This document shows, piece by piece, positions 51,084 through 61,200 of a stretch of 64,000 nt of DNA; within the stretch, counting starts at the first letter, position 1, and each line of letters starts with the position of its first letter. The position numbers and the translations under genes are program-made. This DNA is from Methanocorpusculum sp. (GTDB lineage Archaea > Halobacteriota > Methanomicrobia > Methanomicrobiales > Methanocorpusculaceae), in contig JAFQBW010000060.1 of assembly GCA_017399555.1 (NCBI GenBank), positions 1 through 64,000 on the forward strand, in the 5' to 3' direction. The notes below the pieces were generated by a model, which saw nothing but the letters and a program-made list of their open reading frames with translations, was not told the origin of the DNA and did not search any database.

Positions 51084-53773
51084 AAAAAGATTCTCAGAAA
51101 AACCATGGCTGTGCTTCGACACGGCTTTACAATTCTGCGGTGAAAGCAGGTCTTGTTCTGCTGACTCTTCTGCTGCTGAGCACCATTCCGGCAGCAGCAT
51201 CAGCTGAAGGTATTATTACTATAACTACGGAGACATCATCCGTATATCTTGGTGATTCCTTCACCCTTTCCGGAGTGAACACTGAGTCGGATTATGTTAC
51301 CCTCTACATGCAGGGAACAAATTTCCAATCAACACCGCTGGTATCTCACCCGGTTTCTGTCTCTGCGGATGATTCCTGGAGTGCTACAATCGACACAGCA
51401 GGAATAACTGATGTAAATGGAAAAAGAATGGATCTTGGAACATACACAATCACTGCTGTTGCTTCCAACTCCTCTACTGGATTCCTGAAGGCAACTGTTG
51501 CGATGTCATTTAAACAACCGTTTATCAGCGTCACTTCTGCGCCGGAAGTCATTGTTCAGGGAACTGCTGCAGACTTTGTCGTGAAAGCTGAGGCTTCTCC
51601 GAATGGAATTCAGTGGTACATCTTTGGAACCAACTTCTTTGACTATGGAGCAGTGGCAACGCCAAACAGCAAAGACACGCCGAACCTGTTCACTGTTACA
51701 CTCACCAAAGAGGATACGAACAGAGCTACTATGTCTGCAGGTCAGTACTTCGCTGTTTTCCAGCACCCGATGTATGATGGAATGTTCAACATCATGGCCA
51801 ATGATACGGTATTCTATCTGAATACGACTGGAAATGCTGTCGATACGTCTACCACTCCTGCAACTGTTAATGGTTTTATGCTCTTCAATGCTTTAGACCG
51901 CCAGACGGCAAACGCAGCTCAGGCACTTTGTGATGCACTTGACTCACAGAACATTGATGATATATATGTCAAGTACTCCTTTTTCGTCATAGGAGACGAC
52001 CAGTCCTTCTCCATCAGTGAGATACCAACCGAGGTTCTTAAGGGAGAAAAAATTGTCATCTCTGGTGTTGATACAGCAAACGTTGGAGAAACCGTTGTTG
52101 TTGAGATGATTTCCACTGCTTTCGCTGCAGTTCCAAAAGAGGAGGTTGGTTCTGCAGCATTCATCGTTGCAACTGCAGAAATTGCAGAAGACGGAACTTG
52201 GGAAATCACCCTCGACACTTCTGACTTAAATGTTGATGAGTATGCAGTTTCTGTTGCAGTGAATTCAGAAGTCAGGACGAGTGTTCATGTTAATATCATC
52301 GATCCGAATGGGTCAGTTCCAACCCCGACACCAACCCCAACACCCACACCAACTCCAACACCTGTCGGTTCTGTCTTCACCTATTCATCGAGCGATGCCG
52401 TTGTAACTCCGTCTGGTGTGTTATCAGTAGGTCAGCGTGTTACTGCAACGATGAAGATTACTGTCCGTGGTGGTTCCCTATGGGTAGATGATAAAATCTC
52501 TTTCAGTACTCCTCTGAGCAATGCAAAATGGTCTACCGACATTTACCGTGGTGGAGTTCTCATTGTAAGTGATTATCAGTCATCCAGTATTTCCGGATTC
52601 ATGCTGGAAAGTGACTCAAATCTTGTCCTCAAGATTTCTTTATCAGGTACTGTATCTGCTTCATCAGGAGGTAAGGAAATCTCCGTACTGAATATTGTTT
52701 CAACAGGAAATGACCCGTCTTCCTTCTCCACCAAGGCTCAGAAGGTGTATACCGTTGCAGAATTTACTACTGACCTTGCAGCCGCAAAGAAAGCCGCTGC
52801 AGACTTAAATGTACGCTCTGATGTATATGCAGGATATGGAATTGATACTGCAGCAGTAAATCAGTATGTCGCACAGGCTGAAACAAAAATTTCTGCAGCG
52901 GAATCTGCGGGAACTGCAAACCTTGCGACTGCCTATGCAAACATCGAAGCGGCCAAGACGTATCTGAAAAAGGCTGAAAGAGATTTGGCACTTGTCGGAT
53001 TAAATGATGCAAACACTGACCTTGGAACGATTAACTCGATTGCTGATACTCTCTATAATCGTGGAATGGACAGCGAGGCACTGTATCTGGAAACAAAGGC
53101 AGTATCTCTGAAATACACCTATGATATCCTTTCTGCAGCATACAAGGCTGGCGGCGTACCGGATGCAGAAGAACTTGACTCCTTCATGGCTGATGTGCAG
53201 AAAACCCTGAAGAGAGCAAACGAGTACTTCCCGGTGTATGGAGAAGATCCGGAGATAACACTGCCAAACAATTTAACCCTGAAAGATGGTTGGAACTTTA
53301 TCTCCGTTCCAAAAGTTCTCACTGCTGAATCTGCCGTTGCTTCCACCTTCTTTGCCGGAGTTGATACTGCAGACAATGCAGTTCTCTTCTACAACGCATC
53401 CGCTCAGGGATGGAATCAGGTAACTGCATCCGCTGTCATCAAACCGCTTACCGGCTACTGGGTTTACTCCAATGGAACGGCAGATATTCCGCTCTCCTAT
53501 GTAACTACGCCAACTGTTCCGGCAGTAAAACAGCTCTACCCTGGATGGAATGCAGTCGGTGTCTCTGCTGACTGTGCTGTTCCTGCCGCCTCTTTCCTTG
53601 CCGGAACTCCGTGGCGTGTTGCCCTCCCGTGGAATCTGGACGCAGGAAACTGGAAGAATGCCATTGTCAACGGCGGAAGCAGTGTCAACTCTGCTGAACA
53701 GTATCTGATCCTTGGAAACGGTATCTGGGTATACGCAGAATCTGAGGGAACACTCATTGGACTTACCGCATGA
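51080..53773 (+). CDS. Methanomicrobiales S-layer-type surface protein with GWNF domain
   Basis: This protein of 897 residues has a signal peptide with a long N-region (hydrophobic 22-42). Residues about 45-405 form the tandem surface module known from Methanomicrobiales S-layer-like proteins, with GQYFAVFQHPMYDGMFNI and ANAAQALCDALDSQNIDD. A Pro-Thr linker (about 413-430) and a beta domain (435-555) follow. Then comes an Ala/Lys-rich helical, possibly coiled-coil segment (560-722, e.g. AKKAAADLNV, AKTYLKKAERDLALVG). The GWNF domain (about 732-897, LKDGWNFISVPKVL ... LIGLTA) ends it. The start overlaps the previous stop (ATGA). It has no other membrane anchor. Probable cell envelope component. 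Confidence 0.87.
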   Translation: MKKDSQKNHGCASTRLYNSAVKAGLVLLTLLLLSTIPAAASAEGIITITTETSSVYLGDSFTLSGVNTESDYVTLYMQGTNFQSTPLVSHPVSVSADDSWSATIDTAGITDVNGKRMDLGTYTITAVASNSSTGFLKATVAMSFKQPFISVTSAPEVIVQGTAADFVVKAEASPNGIQWYIFGTNFFDYGAVATPNSKDTPNLFTVTLTKEDTNRATMSAGQYFAVFQHPMYDGMFNIMANDTVFYLNTTGNAVDTSTTPATVNGFMLFNALDRQTANAAQALCDALDSQNIDDIYVKYSFFVIGDDQSFSISEIPTEVLKGEKIVISGVDTANVGETVVVEMISTAFAAVPKEEVGSAAFIVATAEIAEDGTWEITLDTSDLNVDEYAVSVAVNSEVRTSVHVNIIDPNGSVPTPTPTPTPTPTPTPVGSVFTYSSSDAVVTPSGVLSVGQRVTATMKITVRGGSLWVDDKISFSTPLSNAKWSTDIYRGGVLIVSDYQSSSISGFMLESDSNLVLKISLSGTVSASSGGKEISVLNIVSTGNDPSSFSTKAQKVYTVAEFTTDLAAAKKAAADLNVRSDVYAGYGIDTAAVNQYVAQAETKISAAESAGTANLATAYANIEAAKTYLKKAERDLALVGLNDANTDLGTINSIADTLYNRGMDSEALYLETKAVSLKYTYDILSAAYKAGGVPDAEELDSFMADVQKTLKRANEYFPVYGEDPEITLPNNLTLKDGWNFISVPKVLTAESAVASTFFAGVDTADNAVLFYNASAQGWNQVTASAVIKPLTGYWVYSNGTADIPLSYVTTPTVPAVKQLYPGWNAVGVSADCAVPAASFLAGTPWRVALPWNLDAGNWKNAIVNGGSSVNSAEQYLILGNGIWVYAESEGTLIGLTA

Positions 53774-53792
53774 AACAGAGGAGATAATCAGA

Positions 53793-55211
53793 GTGAAAGA
53801 AAAAAACCATATCCGAATACTCCCTCTCCTCCTTCTTACTGCCCTTGCCCTATCCGGCACAGCGACAGCAATGGATTACGGGACCTTCTTTGTCTATCAA
53901 AACGAAACAGGACTGCCTGATGGCGTGTGGACATCTGGTGCTGCAACAGTAACCGTCACTGACGGTGACCTCTATCCGGGAGAAAACTTTGTTCAGGGAA
54001 CATACAAACAGGGGGATAATACCATCTTCATCAGTTATCCCACGGCTGTATATTCTGCAGTAGCATCCCTTGACGAAATCTATTACATCGTCCCGGATGG
54101 CGGAACCGTCTATAAAGGCTCAAACCTGTACTTCAATGTCTCCGCAATCAGCAATATGGTACCTGTTGAATATCTGTTTATCACTGAACCGTCTGGTGCA
54201 GTGATGCGGATGGATAGCTTCTCATATGAATTCCCTGCTGAAGCAGATACTGGAACCTATAGGGTAATGGCTGTATTTGATATGGCATACTTTGTTCCGG
54301 GGGTTCCTGCAGATGTTTTGCTTGATCGTGACAACTCGTTCTTATTCACCGTTGTTGAAGAAACAGCTGCATCAATCTCCTCTTCGGTGGATACAGTCTA
54401 CAACGGCGATGGTGTTGCTGTGACAATTACTGGAATGCCGGGAAGAGAGTATACAATTGAAGTGCTCGGCTTTGACGTCATAGAAAACCAGATTCTCGAA
54501 ATTCAGAAAACGGAAACAGCGAATCAGTATAGATTTACCATGCCAAACATTGGAAAAGTAACCTTTCCTGTCACCGTAAACACCACTGGAAATTCTGCCT
54601 CTGTCAAACTCGTAGGTGTTGACAATGCAAAAGTTGTCTTCACTGTTGTCACCGATTCAAGTACTGGAGGAGGGGGAACAATCACGCCAAACAGCACGCT
54701 CCCGTCTTCCCTGACACTGCAGAACGGCTGGAACTTTGTCTCTGTTCCAAAAGCTCTTGCAGCCTCTGCAAACACCGCATCCAAACTCTTTGCTAATGTT
54801 GACACCGCAGACAGAGCCATTCTTGCTTACGATGCTTCCGGACAGAAGTGGGACCAGGTTGAGGCAACTACTGTTATCAAACCACTTCACGGCTACTGGA
54901 TTTATTCCAACAGCGTAGCCGCTGTCCCCCTCTCCTATGTTACAGACCCAACCGTTCCGGCAGTAAAACAGCTCTACACCGGATGGAACGCTGTCGGTGT
55001 ATCTGCCCATGAAGCAGTCACTGCAGACACCGTATTCTCCGGAACCAACTGGCGTGTGGCTCTTCCCTGGAATCTGTCAGAAGGTCTCTGGGGCAGAGCC
55101 GTTGTCAACGGCGGCGGCGCTTCTAACAGTGCAGAACAGTATATGACTCTTGGAAATGGTATCTGGCTCTATGTCGACACCAATGGAACAATGATAGGAC
55201 TTACCGCATGA
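53793..55211 (+). CDS. DUF3821-like surface protein with GWNF domain
   Basis: This protein has 472 residues. The frame is open from 53712, but the GTG at 53793 follows GAGGAGAT (53778-53785), lies 19 nt after the previous stop and begins a proper signal peptide (VKEKNHIRILPLLLLTALAL), so it is chosen. The mature N-terminus YGTFFVYQNETGLPDGVWTS and the next 180 residues match a DUF3821-type domain, also found at the start of the 35447 protein. A beta domain (about 195-310) and a TGGGG linker follow. The GWNF domain fills the last 165 residues (LQNGWNFVSVPKAL ... MIGLTA). Its stop overlaps the start of the 55208 gene (ATGA). Confidence 0.85.
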   Translation: MKEKNHIRILPLLLLTALALSGTATAMDYGTFFVYQNETGLPDGVWTSGAATVTVTDGDLYPGENFVQGTYKQGDNTIFISYPTAVYSAVASLDEIYYIVPDGGTVYKGSNLYFNVSAISNMVPVEYLFITEPSGAVMRMDSFSYEFPAEADTGTYRVMAVFDMAYFVPGVPADVLLDRDNSFLFTVVEETAASISSSVDTVYNGDGVAVTITGMPGREYTIEVLGFDVIENQILEIQKTETANQYRFTMPNIGKVTFPVTVNTTGNSASVKLVGVDNAKVVFTVVTDSSTGGGGTITPNSTLPSSLTLQNGWNFVSVPKALAASANTASKLFANVDTADRAILAYDASGQKWDQVEATTVIKPLHGYWIYSNSVAAVPLSYVTDPTVPAVKQLYTGWNAVGVSAHEAVTADTVFSGTNWRVALPWNLSEGLWGRAVVNGGGASNSAEQYMTLGNGIWLYVDTNGTMIGLTA

Positions 55212-58200
55212 AACAAAAACTCATTCTCATAATTACCCTGCTCCTGGCTCTCGCCTGCGCAGCAGTGCCTGCAGTTGCTGACTCCTCCTCCTCTGCACCG
55301 CTTCTGCCGATGCAGTTCTTTGGAACCGCATCCTATGAAAACGGTGATGCAGTCCCTGCAGGATTTAGTATCGTTGCCGAACTCGGCGGACAAACATTCA
55401 CCCACACCCTGACCGAAGATGGTATCTTTGGTTCTGACGGTGTATGGGGTGAGAAGTTCCTCGTAGACGGAGATACCGCAGGGGAAATAATTACCTTCTC
55501 GCTCGTTGATACTGCCGGAGACAGCGTCTCTGCTGCAGAAACCGTCACATACAACCCCGGTGAAATCTCAGAGATCGCACTGACTTTTGAAAGTCAGAGC
55601 GATGACACGCCAAAACACAGTGCATGGCTCAGTACTGACAATGTTTCTGTTGGCGATGTCTTCTATCTGAATATCTCCGGAAACGCTGAAGAAACGGTAT
55701 TTGTTATTGTTGATACGTATCGGGTCTCTATTCACCCGGACCTTGATAATGTTGACTACACCATTTCCTCAAATGCCTACAACATAACCCTTGATGCAAC
55801 TGGTAACTGTTCAGTACCGTTCACTGCAGAAAGAATTGGTGATGCTCAGTTTGATATAGGGTTCAGTGATAACTCTGGTATCTCAGTATCTGTCAACATC
55901 ACTGCTGCTAAAGAGGGCTATCTGAAAATCCAGGCACCAGCAGGACTTTCCCTTGATGCAGGAGACAAATGGGTATATGCACACTACTACAATGAATTTG
56001 GAAAATGGCAGGGTGATGTTTATGTTACCTGGAAGATTGACGACAAATCTGTAATCGGTTTAGCCGAGATGGAAGATAGAAGTGTCCGTCTTTCCCCGAG
56101 AAGCATAGGCACTGCTGTACTCTATGCTGAACTCTCTGACAACCCGTTAATCAATGCAACAGTTGAACTTGTCGTAGAGGAGACGGAGATTGTCGGAATT
56201 ACCGGTGGTTGTTCTTCCTCTACCCTGTCCCTTGGTACAACGGGAAGTGCCTGGGCAAATGCTGTTGACCAGTTTGGAAAAGAGTTTTCCTATAATGAAA
56301 TTGAATGGTCTGTTTCTGGCGGAAATATTTCCCTTACTAGTTCTGAGGACGATAAGCACAAAGTAACTATAACGCCAATCGCTGTTGGTACAGAGACAAT
56401 TACTGCATTGTCTTTATCAACAGGTCTCACCTGGAATCTTACTGTTACTGTTGTTGCAGGTACTACTAACCCAGATGCAGGTGATCCCTATGAAGTGGTC
56501 TATGGTCCTGGTGATTTGTATCTCTCTGTTGATGCAGTTCCTCATGCTGCTTCAGCATATGTTCTTGATATATTTGGAAATGTTCTCTATAATGAAGAAA
56601 TTGAGTGGGTAATCGATAATGAATCCGTAGCAGTGGTCTCAGTTGAAACAGATATCAATGATAATACACATGAAATAAAAGTTACTCCAAAAGCAAATGG
56701 CACAACAGTTCTGCACGCATATGCTAAATCAAACCCTCTCTTAAATGAATCAGCAGTTATACATGTTGAGGATACAATCATTAGTTCTGTATCAGGTCCA
56801 TACATTCCTGAAAAAATAACAATTGGTGGCATGAATTGGTGGTCTAGTGTATATGTATGTGACCAGTTTGGTTATCCGGTTCCTGGTGAAAAGGCAACTG
56901 TAACTGTTAATAACAGTTCTGTTCTAATCCTCTATTCTGATAATGGTAGTGGTTCTTCAGTTCAGCTAACGAATGGTGAGACCATGTCATATGGGGGATT
57001 AAGTCAGGGAGTTGTTACAGTTAAAACAGTTGCTGTATCTAACCTCTCTGCTTCCCTTTCTCAAACAGTAACGGTTGAGAATTCCATTGTTGCATTAATC
57101 TCACTGCAGAATCATGCCGACAGCATACTTCCAATGCGTTCTAATCATTATTTCCACGCAGAGGTAGTTGATCAATATGGGGATTACTTATATTCTCAGG
57201 AACTGGTGTGGACAGTTGGAAATGAGGGTGTAGTATCTATCACAGATACCTGGGATTATTCAGTAGAATTATGTCCAATCGCTCCTGGTACAACTACCAT
57301 CCGTGCTGCTTTGAAGAGTGATCGTACCATCTATGATGAGATTACGGTAACGGTCGAAGAGACCATTCTTCGTTCCATCTACTTAAGTGGAACAACAGAG
57401 ATGTCTCTCTTCGCTCAAGGAGATGCGTATGCAGTTGCAAAAGATCAGTATGGAAATGATCTCCCTGAAGAAGAGATTGGTTGGAAGGTAGACAATCCGG
57501 CAATTCTGGAGATTAGTGACGGTTGGTCATCTGGAAACCACTGGGTTGATCTTTATCCCAAAGCATTGGGAAGCACTAAGATTCATGCTTATGCGGTATC
57601 CGACCCATCCATTACCTGGAACATGACTGTTTCTGTGGTAAAGCCGGTTCTGACCAAGATTGAACTCCCGTACTCCACCAAGACCGTTTCCATGAACACC
57701 TTGGCGTCCATCTCAGCAGATGTATGGGATCAGTTCGATAACCATCCGGATTATGCTGAGATATACTGGACGGTGGACAACGAATCTGTTCTTGAACTCT
57801 CCTCTACTCTCTCCAAGAATGGACGAGAAATCCTGCTCATCCCGCAGATGCCGGGTGTGGTGAATCTTACCGTATCTCCGGTAGGCTTCCCGGAGTACAG
57901 TGAGACAGTGCAGATAATAGTTTCAGGTTCCGCTCTTCCAACCGTCACCACTGACTTCCCGGTAACTGCGTATAATGGAGAGACACTGAAAATCTCCGGA
58001 ACTGCAGAAGACGGCATGGTGCTTCAGGCGATCATCTTTGGTAAAGACGGAGTATGGAAACACACTGCATCTGCAAACGCAGATGGCGAGTTTACCTTCA
58101 CTATTCCGACCGCAAACCTCAGCACCGGCTCCTACTCATTGGTGTTGCAGAGTCCGATGTATGATGGATACTTCAATATTGACGCGGCTGCAGACGGCAA

Positions 58201-61200
58201 AGTCTATCTGAACACAACCGGTCCTGCAGTTGTTGACGGTGTCGGATGCGGTACTGTTCTCTTCAAACCTGCTGACCGCAACCCGGCAAATGCTGCACAG
58301 GCATTCTATGATGCAGTGTTTGCATCGGGAGTTGATGACTGGTGTGCTATTGGGGCATTCACTGTAGAAGATTCCTCACTGGTAATGAACGATGTAGAAG
58401 ACATCGTTGTCGGTGCTCCGCTGGAAGTTTCCGGAACCTCTTCCTATCCGGCAGGAACGAAAATCTTCATTGAACTCTCTGATTACTGGTCTGGTGAACT
58501 GGTTCTGAATGAGACAGCAACCGTATCTGCATCCGGAACATGGAATGCAACCTTTAACACCACTGGTCTTGCGACAGGTAACTATCAGGTATATGCTGAA
58601 CTCCCTGGAGTTTCTTCGTGGTCTTCCTCTGTTTACCTTTATGAGGGAATACAGCTCTATCTGTATGGCCCTACCTATGTAGAGCTGGATTCAGCAGATG
58701 AATATCTGAGTGTCGGCTATTGGGCTAATATCCCGGTTTCTGATGACGGACTGGACTGTATATGGAATGTCAGCAACGAAAGTGTGTTAACAATTATTGA
58801 CACTGATTCTTGGGGTCTGAAAGAGATTCGTCCGGCAGCAGAAGGTACCACAACCATTCGTGTATCTCTTGTTGACGATCCGTCTGTATTTGCTGAAACA
58901 GAAGTAACTGTTGTTTCTGAATTTATTCCCACTTCTCTGAGCATCTGGCTCTATGATGACACCATATCAACTGCTGCTTCCGGAATATTCTCTGTCGATA
59001 TCTTTGATCAGTTTGGTCAGTCCCTCTATTCGAAGAATGGTGAGTCACTGAGTACACTCATAAATGTCACCTCTGATAACACCTCAGTTGTGACTGTTGC
59101 TCCATCCAGTGAGTCTGGTAACTATCTTCTCATTCCGGTAGCTCCGGGTACTGCTGAGATTCGGGCTGTTCTCAGCACTGATGATTCACTTTCCGCAGCT
59201 GCAACGGTTACTGTTGTTGCATCGGAGATGGGAATCTATCTCTGGGCTGACAGCGAGACAATCTCTGTTGGCACGGAAAGCTATATTCAGGCATATGTCT
59301 ATGACCAGTTCGAACATCCGGCAGCCATGTACACCGATGAGTTCATCTGGAGCGTGAGCAATCCAGATATCCTGCAGCTTGCGGCAGACTACGATGAGCG
59401 GTACAGCAGTAACTACAGAATGAAGATGACCGCTCTTGCTCCGGGAACTGCTACAGTTACCGCAGTCTGGAAGGAGAATCCATTCTATGTTGCTGAGTAC
59501 ACTGTGACCGTGGAAAAACCGGTTCACAACTATATCTCTACTGAAGTTTGGGGTCAGATAACACTGGATGCAGTTGTCGGAGCTGAGAATGGATACATTG
59601 AAGGTGTACTTTGCGATCAGCATGGAAATATTATCCTCACTAATCCCGTCTCCGCTACAATTGTAAACAAATCGGTCATTTCGCTTACCAAAGATTCGGA
59701 AAATACCGCACGCTGGATTATCCAGCCGCTTGCTGTCGGTACAACAGATGTTGTCCTTTCCGTAAAAGACAGCTCGGTAGAACCATCTATCGTTTCAGTT
59801 ACTGTTGAAGATACGAAGCCGCGTCTGTCAATCGATACGCTGGGAAGCTTATACAGCAATGAAATCTCACTGTCATATGCAGATCTCCTGTATTTCGGTG
59901 CAGTTGATCAATTTGGAAACTTCCTTAATCCGGAGAAATATCCGGTCTCCTGGAATGTCAGTGACACTACTGTTCTGAACGTAACAACAGTCACTCAGGA
60001 AACAGAAGTATATGATGTTCTTGTTGTCAAACCAAACACCACAGGAACTGCAGTTCTGACATTCTCTCTGGAAAATGGCGTGTCTAAATCAGTAGAACTC
60101 ACAGTCTCTGAAGAAACAGAGATTATCTATGTTGGAATCGGAGATATTTCTGCATATGAGACTGATGCAGCACCTGCAGCACCTCTGCAGACTGCCTCTC
60201 TGAACACTCCATACCCGCCGTATCCGGAACACTCTGATGTACAGCGGTTAACCCTTGGTACTGATTATGCTGCTGTAATTCTGGCCGCTGATCAGTTTGG
60301 CAACATCTTTGGAACTGATGCATTGGCTATCACGGTGGACAATCCGGGTATCATCTCCTGGGAATGGCAGCAGGAGCTTGCTTCCTATGGAATCCCCGGA
60401 TGGATGCTGAATATTACTCCGCTGAAAGCCGGAACTGTAACGCTTACTGCGGCATCTGCTGACGATCCGTCGGTTTTTGATTCCGTGACTGTCACCGTTG
60501 TTGGCCCAACACTTATTGTCCCAAGCGGTCAGGCAGAAATCATTGTCCCGCCAACTATCAGTCCAAAGGGTGGTATGCTCTATCAGGACATTGAGGTAAC
60601 CATTACTACTGAAACTGTTGGTGCATCCGTCTACTACACGTTAGACGGTACCACACCAACCAACCAGAGTATCCTCTACGAAAAACCATTCGTCCTTGAT
60701 GAATCAGCATTTGCCAATGGAAAATCCCTGATTATCAAAGCAGTTGCTGTCAAAGACGGATGTGCAGACAGTACTGTCGTCACGGAAATCTACACCCACG
60801 CAAAGAAGGACAAACCAAAGCACAAAGTCCAGGCTGCATCGGTTACCGGAGGTTCTGTTACCATCAGTTCCTCCGAATCAGAAGCTGATGAACTCATCAC
60901 CCTGACGTTCACTGAAAACGAAGGCTACAAGCTTGCCGGATGGAGTATTCAGGGCAGCATCAGCGGTACCTACTCCAACAAATCCGGAACAGTCTCTGAC
61001 TTCGCTATGTGGGATGAAGACGTTATCATTGTCCCGGACTTCATCCAGATTGTCGACCAGACACCGAAACCGACTGCAATCAAGTTCCAGCACGTGCCAT
61101 CCAAGATTTATGAAAACGATACCGGAGCATTCAATGCAATCGTCTACGACCAGTTCGGAAACCGCCTTGCAAACAACGCGGTTACCTGGAACTCGTCTGC

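Noticed and set aside
53712-53792. Upstream extension of the DUF3821-like gene
   Set aside because: The open frame begins inside the previous gene and would put 27 non-signal residues before the signal peptide. The GTG at 53793 has GAGGAGAT in front.
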